Assembly (NCBI GenBank): GCA_030824275.1
Contig: JAVBXY010000005.1
Span: 124,001-188,000, forward strand
DNA from: Rhodocyclaceae bacterium
Lineage (GTDB): Bacteria; Pseudomonadota; Gammaproteobacteria; Burkholderiales; Rhodocyclaceae
Direction of reading: 5' to 3'
DNA: 64,000 nucleotides
Shown here piece after piece: positions 54,758 to 63,341 of this stretch. The stretch's first letter is position 1. Each line of letters starts with the position of its first letter. The notes under the pieces were generated by a model. The model had not been told where the DNA came from. It worked only from the letters and a program-made list of their open reading frames with translations, and did not search any database. The translations under genes and the position numbers were made by a program.

Positions 54758-56065
54758 GTGCCCGAGATTGCAGGTATCCCCGTCGAATTCATTCTTTTTG
54801 CGCTGACCCTGCTTGGCGTTGCGCTGTTTCATAACTACACGCTCTATGTCGCGCTCACGGGGGCGGTGACGATCTCGTTCTACAAAATACTGATCTCCGG
54901 TTTCAAGACCGGGGCTGGCTTTCCGGGCTTTGCCGCGCACATGAGCCACGAGGCGGTGACGCTTGCCAATCTGTTCTGCCTGTTGATGGGCTTTGCGCTG
55001 CTCTCGCGGCATTTCGAAAAAAGCCATGTGCCGGTGATCCTGCCCAAGTACCTGCCAGCAGACTGGAAGGGTGGTTTCGTCCTGCTGATAATGGTCTTCG
55101 TGCTCTCCGCCTTCCTTGACAATATTGCTGCGGCACTGATCGGTGGCGCCATGGCCCACCAGTTGTTCAAGGCACGGGTCCATCTCGGTTATCTGGCGGG
55201 TATCGTTGCCTGTTCCAATGCGGGTGGTTCGGGCAGCGTGGTCGGTGATACCACCACCACCATGATGTGGATCTCCGGCGTGTCGCCGGTTCAGGTACTC
55301 GATGCCTATATCGCCGCTGCGGTCGCGTTGGTCATCGTCGGCGTCATCGCCGCCAAGCAGCAGCATGCCTACTCCCCGATCCTCAAACATTCCCACGAAC
55401 ACACCCACGTCGACTGGGCTCGTCTGGGCATCGTTGGCCTGATCCTGATCTTCGCAATGGGCACCAATATTTTCATCAACGCCAAGTACCCGGAGGAAGC
55501 CGATCACTTCCCGTTCATCGGCGTTGCTGTCTGGCTGGCTCTGCTGATCACCATTCCCGTCCGTCGTCATGACTGGGAAGTGATGCCCGAGACCCTGAAG
55601 GGCACGGTCTTCCTCCTCTCGCTGGTGACTTGCGCCTCCATGATGCCGGTGGAAAAGCTGCCTGCTGCGTCGGCCCTGACCACTTTCGGCCTGGGTTTCG
55701 TTTCCGCCGTTTTCGACAATATCCCGCTCACGGCGCTGGCAATCAAACAGGGTGGCTACGACTGGGGCATGCTGGCCTACGCCGTTGGCTTCGGTGGTTC
55801 GATGGTCTGGTTCGGTTCCTCGGCTGGCGTGGCCCTGTCCAACATGTATCCCGAGGCCCGCTCGGTGGGGCGCTGGATCAAGGAGGGCTGGCATGTAGCA
55901 CTGGGCTACGTGGTCGGTTTTGCAGTGTTGTATGCCGTGCTCGGCTGGCATCCGCAGGATCCGCATCGGGTCTCCGCGCCGGCTCCCGCAGCGACGCCGG
56001 CCGCCGTCTCGCCAGCGCCGACTTCTGCGGCGCCCGGCGGTAGCCTGGACGCCGGCTACAAGTAA
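54758..56065 (+). CDS. nhaD: NhaD-like Na+/H+ antiporter (ArsB/NhaD superfamily)
   Basis: A 435-residue membrane transporter with about 11-12 helices. Segments such as FVLSAFLDNIAAALIGGAMA, GIVACSNAGGSGSVVGDTTTTMMWISGVSP, VSAVFDNIPLTALAI and FGGSMVWFGSSAGVALSNMYPEA are typical of NhaD and related transporters. A His-rich loop (KHSHEHTHVDW) lies in the middle, and the C-terminus is an Ala/Pro/Ser-rich tail carrying the motif copy 56002-56025. A TAGAAT element with TGC extension (54714-54722) may be the promoter. The stop overlaps the next ATG (TAATG). Confidence 0.87.
   Translation: MPEIAGIPVEFILFALTLLGVALFHNYTLYVALTGAVTISFYKILISGFKTGAGFPGFAAHMSHEAVTLANLFCLLMGFALLSRHFEKSHVPVILPKYLPADWKGGFVLLIMVFVLSAFLDNIAAALIGGAMAHQLFKARVHLGYLAGIVACSNAGGSGSVVGDTTTTMMWISGVSPVQVLDAYIAAAVALVIVGVIAAKQQHAYSPILKHSHEHTHVDWARLGIVGLILIFAMGTNIFINAKYPEEADHFPFIGVAVWLALLITIPVRRHDWEVMPETLKGTVFLLSLVTCASMMPVEKLPAASALTTFGLGFVSAVFDNIPLTALAIKQGGYDWGMLAYAVGFGGSMVWFGSSAGVALSNMYPEARSVGRWIKEGWHVALGYVVGFAVLYAVLGWHPQDPHRVSAPAPAATPAAVSPAPTSAAPGGSLDAGYK
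56002..56025 (-). repeat. Dispersed 24-bp motif, copy 15
   Basis: Minus strand: GAAGTCGGCGCTGG (one change at the first base), CGAG, ACGGCG. It is in the disordered C-terminal tail of nhaD, antisense. Confidence 0.75.
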
Positions 56066-57402
56066 TGCGCCGCTGCGGGGCTCTGGCTCTGCTGCTATTT
56101 CCGTTGCCGGTCTTGGCGGCTGGTGGCGGTGTCGTCGGCGAAAATCTGCTCTGGCTGGCGCTGATCCTGATGTCAGCGCGACTGTTTGCGCCCCTGGCCC
56201 AGCGCGTCGGCTTTCCTGCCGTGCTGGGCGAGCTGTTGCTGGGAGTGGTGCTGGGCAATCTCTCCCTGCTCGGCCTGCATCTCTTCGATACCATCGCCCG
56301 CGACCCGATCATTGCTTTCATCGCCGAGTTGGGGGTGATCGTCCTGCTGCTTCAGATCGGTCTTGAGACCCGTCTGGCCGATCTTATCAAGGTGGGGCCA
56401 CGGGCGTTCGCCGTCGGCTGCTTGGGCATCGTCGCCCCCTTTCTGCTCGGCGCCTTCGTCGTCGGCCCCTGGTTACTGCCCGGTCTGTCGCCGAACGCCT
56501 ATCTTTTCCTCGGCGCCACCCTGGCGGCAACCTCGGTGGGAATCACCGGTCGTGTCTTCCGCGATATGGGTAAGCTGGATACCCCCGCAGCGCGCATCGT
56601 GCTCGGTGCCGCCGTGATCGACGATGTGCTCGGCCTGGTCATCCTCGCCGTGGTTTCCAGTCTGGTTACCGCCGGTAGCGTCAGCGTCGGCGAAGTGGGC
56701 TGGATTGTCGCCGAAGCCGTGCTTTTCCTCGGTGGCAGCATCTGGCTCGGGCGTCTGATCGCCCCGCACTCCAGCAAATGGCTGGCACGGCTCGATGCCG
56801 GTCCGTCGATGCTCTTCGCCCAAGTGCTGGCAACGGGTCTGGCCCTGGCCTGGCTGGCCCACGCCATGGGTCTCGCGCCGATCATCGGTGCCTTTGCCGC
56901 CGGACTGCTGTTCGAGCCGGTATTCCTCCGTGACTTCGACCAGCCGGCCATCGTGCGCGAGATCGAGCCGCTGTTGCCGGCGGAAGCGCCGGGTCTGGCG
57001 GAACGTCTGCGCCCCATTCTGCTGCGTCACGCCGGGCACCAGCATGAGCACATGATCGAGCCCATCGGCTATTTCTTCGTCCCGGTGTTTTTCGTGTTGA
57101 CCGGTATGCAGGTGGATCTCGAGACACTGGCCGACCCGGCGGTACTCGGCATCGGCATCGGCGTCACCGTCGCCGCCATTGCGGGCAAGCTTCTGGCTGG
57201 CCTCGCAGCCGGCTCCGCCGGCAAATGGCTGGTGGGCTGGGGCATGGTGCCGCGCGGTGAAGTGGGCCTCATCTTCGCCATGGTCGGCAAACAGCTCGGT
57301 GTAATGAACGAGGCGATGTTCTCCGTCATCGTCATCATGGTCATTCTGACCACGATGATCACGCCGCCGGTACTGACCGTGCTGATGCGGCGACGCGGCT
57401 AG
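56065..57402 (+). CDS. CPA2 cation/proton antiporter (membrane domain only)
   Basis: A 445-residue sodium/hydrogen-exchanger-fold protein with a signal-like N-terminus and about 13 helices: VGFPAVLGELLLGVVLGNLSLLG, AELGVIVLLLQIGLETRL, ATLAATSVGITGRVF, GAAVIDDVLGLVILAVVSS (ion-binding DD) and GMVPRGEVGLIFAMVG. Unlike the KefB-type protein at 42.7-44.5 kb, it has no TrkA-N tail. It is coupled to nhaD by TAATG, an apparent two-antiporter operon. Confidence 0.88.
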   Translation: MRRCGALALLLFPLPVLAAGGGVVGENLLWLALILMSARLFAPLAQRVGFPAVLGELLLGVVLGNLSLLGLHLFDTIARDPIIAFIAELGVIVLLLQIGLETRLADLIKVGPRAFAVGCLGIVAPFLLGAFVVGPWLLPGLSPNAYLFLGATLAATSVGITGRVFRDMGKLDTPAARIVLGAAVIDDVLGLVILAVVSSLVTAGSVSVGEVGWIVAEAVLFLGGSIWLGRLIAPHSSKWLARLDAGPSMLFAQVLATGLALAWLAHAMGLAPIIGAFAAGLLFEPVFLRDFDQPAIVREIEPLLPAEAPGLAERLRPILLRHAGHQHEHMIEPIGYFFVPVFFVLTGMQVDLETLADPAVLGIGIGVTVAAIAGKLLAGLAAGSAGKWLVGWGMVPRGEVGLIFAMVGKQLGVMNEAMFSVIVIMVILTTMITPPVLTVLMRRRG

Positions 57403-57405
57403 GCA

Positions 57406-59637
57406 TTAGCCGCGAAGGGCCTGCAATTCCTCGATGGTGACGCGTAGCCGGTTGGACAGGCTGCGTGCCACCGTTTTGAGCAGGATCAGGGCCATGCCGC
57501 GATGTTCCTCGGCAAGAGTCTCGAAGGCTTCGCGGGACAGCACATACACTTCAGTATCGGTGAGCGCCACGGCATCCGCCGCGTGGCCGTCGGAATCGAG
57601 AAAACTCATTCCGCCGATGAGACCTCCGCGCGTGCTGGTCGCGAGGTGATAGCTTTCCTTCTTACGGATCGGCAGGGTGATCTTGACCGTGCCGCGACGG
57701 ATGATGAACAGATCCGTATCGCCGCCGCCGGCCTTGAACACCCTCTTGCCGGCCTTTATCGTCCGAAGTTCCATTGCCGCTTCCAGCGCCGCCACGGATT
57801 CTTCCGTCTGGCCGGCGAACAGGTGCATGTCGCGCAGGGACAGGGGCAGTGAATCGCTGTCGTCTTCCGCCTGCCGCCTTTCCTGGGTCTCGACCCATTC
57901 CAGTGCCTCGTCCAGCTGGCGAAAGGCAAAGGCCTTGTTGGTTGGGCGCACGACGCCAGTTTCCTTGAGGAAGCGCTTCATCTTCAGCCCGCTCGGCAGA
58001 TCCTTCGGGATATCGCAGAACACCAGGTAAGCGTTGTTTTCCTCAAGGCGGTCCTTGATCTGCTCCAGCACATGGGTCGCCGTCACATCGAGGGACTGCA
58101 CCCGGCGCATGCTGAGCACGACATATTTGCGGGTCGCTGTTTCCGGTTCGAGGGCCGCCTGGAGCTGGCTCGCCGTGCCGAAGAAGAGGCTGCCCTGGAG
58201 TTCGAACACCACCGTGGAGTCGAGTTCGCCATCATCCGCTTCGCCGTCCGTGTTGCTTCGTGCGCGCTTGGATAGGATGTCACGGCCTTCGATCCGGTTG
58301 CGCACTACGGAACTGCGGGTTTGCTCGCGGATGAAGAGCAGGATGGCGAAGGCGACGCCGACGCCGGATGCGGCGATCAGGTTGCCGAAGATGGCGACGA
58401 GGATTACCGCCATGATCACCATGAAATCGAGCCGGGTTGCCGGAGAGAAGAAAAAGCCGAGGCTGTGACGGTCGATCATGCGCAGACCAATCACCATCAG
58501 GATCGCCGCCAGCGCCGCTACTGGCACCCAGGCGATCAGCGGCGCCAGCAACAGGAATGCGGCCAGCGAGAAGATGCCGGCCATCAGGCCCGAGACACGG
58601 GTATGCCCGCCGCTTGAAATATTGATCAGCGATGCGCCCATGGTGCCGGCGCCGGGGATGCCGCCGACCAGCGCCGAGCCGATGTTGCCCAGTCCCTGGC
58701 CGATCAGTTCCCGGTTCGAGTCGTGATGCGTGCCGGTCATCGCATCAATCACTAGGCAAGTCTTCAGCGTGTCGATGGAGAGCAGTGCGGCCAGCGTCAG
58801 GGCGGGCACGAACACCAGCACAGCAGCCTCCAGGCCGAGGTCGCCCAACGCCCCGATGTGGTCGCGAATGGCATCGGTCAGACTGTTGTCACCAGCGTCC
58901 AGCGCCCCCACCAGGAGCGGATTGCCGCTCGTCGTCAGCAAGGCCGGATCGAACAGGCCGAGACCGAGATAGCCGAGCACCCCGGCCAGTAGCGCGACGA
59001 TGGCGGCGGGCACCGCCTGTGTCAGTTTCGGCGTAGCCAGCATGGCGACGATGACGAGGCCGCCCACTGCCATGCTGTGCCACGACCACAGGGATGGAGC
59101 GCCAATGGCCGTCAGCAGGGAGCTGCCCGCAGGCGCGCCGAGGAATTTGGGAATCTGGCTGCCGATGATGATCAGGCCCACTCCCGACAGATAGCCGCTG
59201 ACTACCGGATAAGGAATGAAACGAATCAGGCGACCGATACCGGCCAGGCCGAGGCCGATTTGCATCACGCCGGACAGCAGGCCGATCAGGGCCAGCATCA
59301 GCAGCGCCGTCGATGGTGCAATGCCCTGTTGGGTGAAATTGAGTGCCAGAGCCGCCAGCACGGCCGCCGCCGGTGCGCAGGGGGCCGTGATCAGGCGCTG
59401 GCTGCCGCCGAAGGCCGGCGCGATGAGCCCCAGCGCGGTCGCGCCGAGGATGCCGGCCAGAGCGCCCTGGGCGGCAAGCGAGTCGCCAAGAGAGGAATAG
59501 ATCGTGACGCCGAAGGCGATGGCCGAGGGCAGGGCCACCAGCATCGCGGCAAGGCCGCCCCATACGTCGCCGGAGACGTTGCGGGGTGGGATTGGTGCGG
59601 TCAGTTCGGCGGCTGGCACGGGGGCGGAGTCTGTCAT
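57406..59637 (-). CDS. SulP transporter with STAS and cNMP-binding-like domains
   Basis: A 743-residue SulP/SLC26-type anion transporter. The membrane domain (about residues 20-435) has AMLVALPSAIAFGVTIYSSLG, LTGTHHDSNRELIGQGLGNIGSALVGGIPGAG-like SulP signatures and FIPYPVVSGYLSGVGLIIIG. A STAS domain (about 470-570, TVVFELQGSLFFGTASQLQAAL, VVLSMRRVQSLDVTA) and a CRP-type cNMP domain (about 615-740, LFIIRRGTVKITL, GGLIGGMSFLDSD) follow. Sulfate, bicarbonate or another anion are all possible substrates. The start at 59637 (MTDSAPV) is preferred to 59673. It is convergent with the CPA2 gene, 3 bases apart. Confidence 0.88.
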   Translation of the reverse strand: MTDSAPVPAAELTAPIPPRNVSGDVWGGLAAMLVALPSAIAFGVTIYSSLGDSLAAQGALAGILGATALGLIAPAFGGSQRLITAPCAPAAAVLAALALNFTQQGIAPSTALLMLALIGLLSGVMQIGLGLAGIGRLIRFIPYPVVSGYLSGVGLIIIGSQIPKFLGAPAGSSLLTAIGAPSLWSWHSMAVGGLVIVAMLATPKLTQAVPAAIVALLAGVLGYLGLGLFDPALLTTSGNPLLVGALDAGDNSLTDAIRDHIGALGDLGLEAAVLVFVPALTLAALLSIDTLKTCLVIDAMTGTHHDSNRELIGQGLGNIGSALVGGIPGAGTMGASLINISSGGHTRVSGLMAGIFSLAAFLLLAPLIAWVPVAALAAILMVIGLRMIDRHSLGFFFSPATRLDFMVIMAVILVAIFGNLIAASGVGVAFAILLFIREQTRSSVVRNRIEGRDILSKRARSNTDGEADDGELDSTVVFELQGSLFFGTASQLQAALEPETATRKYVVLSMRRVQSLDVTATHVLEQIKDRLEENNAYLVFCDIPKDLPSGLKMKRFLKETGVVRPTNKAFAFRQLDEALEWVETQERRQAEDDSDSLPLSLRDMHLFAGQTEESVAALEAAMELRTIKAGKRVFKAGGGDTDLFIIRRGTVKITLPIRKKESYHLATSTRGGLIGGMSFLDSDGHAADAVALTDTEVYVLSREAFETLAEEHRGMALILLKTVARSLSNRLRVTIEELQALRG

Positions 59638-59819
59638 GGGCACATGGTTACCCAGCGTGCCCTTCAGGGTCAAGCGAAGAGATTAATTGTAAGAAAGCAC
59701 TTTCGATTTCATGTGCATCTGTATTGTTTTTAAAAGAATTTGTATTCTTCTTCATTATCCGAAAGGCAGTCTAAGCCCTTGTTGCGCTTGGAAAAAGCCC
59801 GAAATCTTCCTTGACCGGG

Positions 59820-59863
59820 GTGGAAAAGTGGCATAAAGTGGGAATCAGTGGGAGTTGGTGGGG
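59820..59863 (+). promoter_or_regulatory. MraZ-binding repeats in front of mraZ
   Basis: GTGG/GTGGG blocks begin at 59820, 59828, 59838, 59848 and 59858; the last four have an exact 10-base period. This matches the TGGGN5 direct repeats bound by MraZ to repress its own dcw promoter. The AT-rich stretch 59690-59775 upstream probably holds promoter elements, but I see no clean -35/-10 pair. Confidence 0.85.
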
Positions 59864-59899
59864 AATTCTCTGGGTTTTCCCCCGCAAACAGGAGTCTCG

Positions 59900-60346
59900 A
59901 TGTTCCAAGGTGCGGCGGCGCTCAATCTCGATGCCAAGGGGCGTATGGCCGTCCCGGCGAAGCATCGTGACGCCCTCGCGGCGGCGGCCGGTGGTCGCCT
60001 GGTCGTCACGGCTCATCCGCATCGCTGTCTTCTGCTGTACCCCGCAACGTCTTGGGAGCCAATTCGTGCCCAGATCCTCGCGGCGCCGAGCCTTCAGGTC
60101 GAATCGGCCATGGTGCGGCGTCTGCTGGTGGGTTTTGCCGAGGACATGGAGCTGGACGGCGCCGGTCGTCTGCTAATTTCGCCCTCGCTGCGACAGTACG
60201 CCGGGCTGGAAAAGGAAATCTGGCTCGTCGGCCAGGGTAGTCATTTTGAAATCTGGTCCGAGGCGGGCTGGAAGGCGCAGCAGGAAGCAATTTTCGCCCT
60301 CGGCGACAAGCTCCTGCCGGCGGGGCTGGAAAACCTTGCGCTGTGA
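59900..60346 (+). CDS. mraZ: Transcriptional regulator MraZ
   Basis: A 148-residue AbrB-fold protein with two SpoVT/AbrB repeats: [17 protein letters not shown] near residue 8 and [29 protein letters not shown] near residue 84. It represses the dcw cluster through the GTGGG repeats just upstream. The ATG at 59900 has AGGAG in front. Its stop overlaps the GTG start of rsmH (GTGA). Confidence 0.96.
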   Translation: MFQGAAALNLDAKGRMAVPAKHRDALAAAAGGRLVVTAHPHRCLLLYPATSWEPIRAQILAAPSLQVESAMVRRLLVGFAEDMELDGAGRLLISPSLRQYAGLEKEIWLVGQGSHFEIWSEAGWKAQQEAIFALGDKLLPAGLENLAL

Positions 60347-61272
60347 GCACCGGCTCCCATGTGACGGTGCTGCTGGCCGAGGCGGTCGCGGCACTGGCGA
60401 TCAAGCCGACGGGTGTTTACGTGGATGGCACTTTCGGTCGCGGCGGACACAGTCGGCGGATTCTGCAAGCGCTCGGGCCGCAGGGCCGGTTGATCGCATT
60501 GGATCGCGATCCGGTGGCGATTGCCTCGGGGCGGGAAATCGACGATCCCCGTTTCACGCTGGTGCATGCGGCCTTCAGCAAGTTTGCCGAGGTGCTGGAC
60601 GAACTGGATATCGCGCAGGTGGATGGCGTGCTGCTGGATCTGGGCGTGTCGTCGCCGCAACTGGATACGCCCGAAAGGGGCATGAGTTTTCGTTTCGATG
60701 CGCCGCTGGATATGCGCATGGATACGACGCAGGGGGGGACCGCCGCCGAATTCCTGGCGCGGGCATCGCAATCAGAAATAGAAAGGGTGGTTAGGGACTA
60801 TGGCGAAGAACGGTTTGCTCATGCGATTGCAAAGGCGCTTGTTGCTGCTCGGGCCGGCGACGGTATTACACGCACAGGACAACTTGCCACTCTCGTGGCG
60901 GAAGTCGTCCGCACGCGCGAGCCGGGCCAGCACCCGGCGACGCGCTGCTTTCAGGCCCTTCGGATTCATGTCAACGGCGAGCTTGAGGAGCTGCCGCTAA
61001 CCCTGCCGCAATGCGTCGGGCGCCTGGCGCCCGGAGGTCGACTGGCCGTGATCAGTTTCCATTCCCTGGAAGACCGGATCGTCAAGCGCTTCATGCGCGA
61101 TGCGGCGAATCCGGCGCAGCCGCCGAAAGGCGTGCCGATCAAGGCGGCTGATCTGCCGTCGCCGATCCTGAAACTGGTCGGCAAGCCGGTGTTTCCCTCG
61201 GCGGCCGAAGTGGCCGCCAATCCTCGTTCCCGTAGCGCGGTTCTGCGCGTGGCTGAAAAATGGTCCGGCTGA
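60343..61272 (+). CDS. rsmH: 16S rRNA (cytosine-1402 N4) methyltransferase
   Basis: A 309-residue RsmH/MraW with [13 protein letters not shown], the SAM motif [40 protein letters not shown] and [16 protein letters not shown]. It methylates N4 of C1402 in the ribosomal P site. The start is GTG at 60343, overlapping the mraZ stop (GTGA); no ATG exists at the family start, so GTG is secure. It overlaps ftsL by 13 bases. Confidence 0.96.
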   Translation: MSTGSHVTVLLAEAVAALAIKPTGVYVDGTFGRGGHSRRILQALGPQGRLIALDRDPVAIASGREIDDPRFTLVHAAFSKFAEVLDELDIAQVDGVLLDLGVSSPQLDTPERGMSFRFDAPLDMRMDTTQGGTAAEFLARASQSEIERVVRDYGEERFAHAIAKALVAARAGDGITRTGQLATLVAEVVRTREPGQHPATRCFQALRIHVNGELEELPLTLPQCVGRLAPGGRLAVISFHSLEDRIVKRFMRDAANPAQPPKGVPIKAADLPSPILKLVGKPVFPSAAEVAANPRSRSAVLRVAEKWSG

Positions 61273-61532
61273 ACATCATTCTGCTGCTGATCGCCGTGGC
61301 CTGCGCGCTCGCGGCGGTGAACGCCAATCACAAGGCTCGCAAGCTCTTCATTGAGTTGGAGTCCGAGCAGAAACGCATGCGCGATCTTGAGGTGGAGTGG
61401 GGGCAGTTGCAGTTGGAGCAAAGCACCTGGGCCGCCCATGTACGTGTCGAGAAGATCGCTCGCGAAAAGCTGGGCATGCGGCCGCCGGCTCCGGGCCAGA
61501 TCATTGCCGTCGAAGCCGAGGGCGCGCGATGA
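61260..61532 (+). CDS. ftsL: Cell division protein FtsL
   Basis: A 90-residue bitopic protein: short N-terminus, one helix ([17 protein letters not shown]), then a periplasmic coiled coil ([31 protein letters not shown]) ending with the conserved [12 protein letters not shown]. FtsL joins FtsB and FtsQ to activate FtsWI at the septum. It overlaps rsmH and ftsI (ATGA). Confidence 0.93.
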   Translation: MVRLNIILLLIAVACALAAVNANHKARKLFIELESEQKRMRDLEVEWGQLQLEQSTWAAHVRVEKIAREKLGMRPPAPGQIIAVEAEGAR

Positions 61533-63259
61533 GAGGCGTCAAGTTCTCCAAGAGTCCGCTGCTTTCCGAGCGTCTGCCACTCTGGCGCCAGCGCCTAGTG
61601 CTGGCGTTGTTGCTGCTCGGTTTCGTGGTGCTGGTTGGCCGCTCCCTGTTTTTGCAGGGCATTAATAACGAGTTCCTCGGCGACAAGGGGCGTGCCCGCT
61701 ACGAGCGGGTGATCGACATTTCCGCCACTCGTGGCCGTATCACCGATCGTCACGGCGACGTGCTGGCGATTTCGACGCCGGTGCGTTCGATCTGGGCGAT
61801 ACCCGAGGACGCCTCGCTGACACCGGCCCAGTCCCGCGATCTGGCCCAGTTGCTGGAAATGGATGTGCGTGAGCTGAACCGCAAGCTCGCCTCGGAACGC
61901 GACTTCGTCTACGTCAAGCGCCAGTTGCCGCCCGAGTTGGCCGACAAGGTGTCGGCGATGAAGCTGGCGGGCATTCATCAGAAGAACGAGTATCGCCGCT
62001 ACTACCCGTCCGGCGACGTCACCGCGCATATGCTGGGCTTTACCGGCATCGAGGACAACGGCCAGGAGGGTGTCGAGCTGGCCTTCAACGAGCTGCTGTC
62101 GGGCAAGCCCGGTAGCCGTCGCGTGATAAAGGACCGCCGTGGCAACGTGGTGGAAGACGTCGAAAGCGTGCGTCCGCCATTGGAAGGCAAGGACATCGTG
62201 CTGGCACTGGATGCCAAGATCCAGTACCTCGCTTATACGCATCTGCGTCGTGCCATCGAAGAGAACAAGGCCAAGGCGGGCGGGGTGGTAGTGCTCGATG
62301 CCCGTACGGGGGAAATCCTGGCCCTGGTGAATCTGCCGACCTATAACCCCAACAACCGGGGCAAGCTGATCGGCGCGCAATTGCGCAACCGGGCGTTGAC
62401 CGACACCTACGAGCCGGGCTCGACCATGAAGCCCTTCATTGCCGCTCTGGCGCTGGAAAAGGGCAAGGTCCGTTTCGATACACCGATCAATACGGCACCG
62501 GGCAAGATGACCATCGGTACGGCGACGATTCACGATGCGCATATGCATGGTGTCCTGACCGTGGCCCAGGTGATCCAGAAGTCCTCCAACGTAGGCATCT
62601 CGAAGATGGCTCTTTCGATGAAGCCGGAAGAGATGTGGACCATGTTCGACAGCATCGGTTTCGGCATGCCGCTCAAGCTGGGCTTCCCCGGCGAGGTCGG
62701 CGGCCGCTTGCGGCCGGCCAAGAATTGGCGACCCATCGAGCAGGCCACCATGTCCTACGGCCATGGCATTTCGGTGACGCTGATGCAGATGGCGCGTGCC
62801 TACCAGGCCTTCGCCCGTGACGGCGACTTGACGCCGATCTCCCTGACCCGCATGGATACACCGCCGACCAACGTCAAACAGATTTTCTCGGCGCAGACCG
62901 CACGGGAAGTTCGCGCCATGCTGGAAATGGCCGTACAGCCGGGCGGCACCGCGCCCAAGGCGCAGATTCCCGGCTATCGAGTCGCCGGCAAGACGGGCAC
63001 GTCGCACAAACTGGAAGGCGGCGCCTACGCCAACAAATATGTGGCCTCCTTTACCGGCTTTGCGCCGGTTTCCGATCCGCGATTGATCGTCGCCGTGATG
63101 GTGGATGAACCCTCGAACGGCAGGCATTTCGGTGGCGACGTCTCGGCCCCTGTGTTTGCCCAGGTCATGGCGGGTGCACTGCGCACGCTGGGCGTGGCGC
63201 CGGATGCACCCCTCAAACCATTGGCGACCGATATGCCGCCGGTCACGGAGGAAATGTGA
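61529..63259 (+). CDS. ftsI: Septal peptidoglycan transpeptidase FtsI (PBP3)
   Basis: A 576-residue class B PBP: membrane anchor at about 22-40, the pedestal with ATRGRITDRHGDVLA, and the transpeptidase domain with S298-T-M-K301 (nucleophile), SSN at 352-354 and the KTGT box in RVAGKTGTSHK. It crosslinks septal peptidoglycan. The ATG at 61529 overlaps ftsL. It is followed by murE after 82 bases that contain a REP-like palindrome rather than the usual overlap. Confidence 0.96.
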   Translation: MRGVKFSKSPLLSERLPLWRQRLVLALLLLGFVVLVGRSLFLQGINNEFLGDKGRARYERVIDISATRGRITDRHGDVLAISTPVRSIWAIPEDASLTPAQSRDLAQLLEMDVRELNRKLASERDFVYVKRQLPPELADKVSAMKLAGIHQKNEYRRYYPSGDVTAHMLGFTGIEDNGQEGVELAFNELLSGKPGSRRVIKDRRGNVVEDVESVRPPLEGKDIVLALDAKIQYLAYTHLRRAIEENKAKAGGVVVLDARTGEILALVNLPTYNPNNRGKLIGAQLRNRALTDTYEPGSTMKPFIAALALEKGKVRFDTPINTAPGKMTIGTATIHDAHMHGVLTVAQVIQKSSNVGISKMALSMKPEEMWTMFDSIGFGMPLKLGFPGEVGGRLRPAKNWRPIEQATMSYGHGISVTLMQMARAYQAFARDGDLTPISLTRMDTPPTNVKQIFSAQTAREVRAMLEMAVQPGGTAPKAQIPGYRVAGKTGTSHKLEGGAYANKYVASFTGFAPVSDPRLIVAVMVDEPSNGRHFGGDVSAPVFAQVMAGALRTLGVAPDAPLKPLATDMPPVTEEM

Positions 63260-63301
63260 AGTTCGCCTGGACCGGAGCCGCGCAGCGGCGAACCCTAGCC
63301 A

Positions 63302-63335
63302 CCCTCTCCCTCGGGGAGAGGGCTGGGGTGAGGGC
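63302..63335. repeat. REP-like palindromic repeat between ftsI and murE
   Basis: Stems CCCTCTCCC and GGGAGAGGG followed by CTGGGGTGAGGGC. Read on the minus strand it matches the pdxA copy (3291-3327) at nearly every position, including the GCCCTCACCCC flank. It occupies the 82-base spacer of the dcw cluster. Confidence 0.8.
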
Positions 63336-63341
63336 ATTTTC

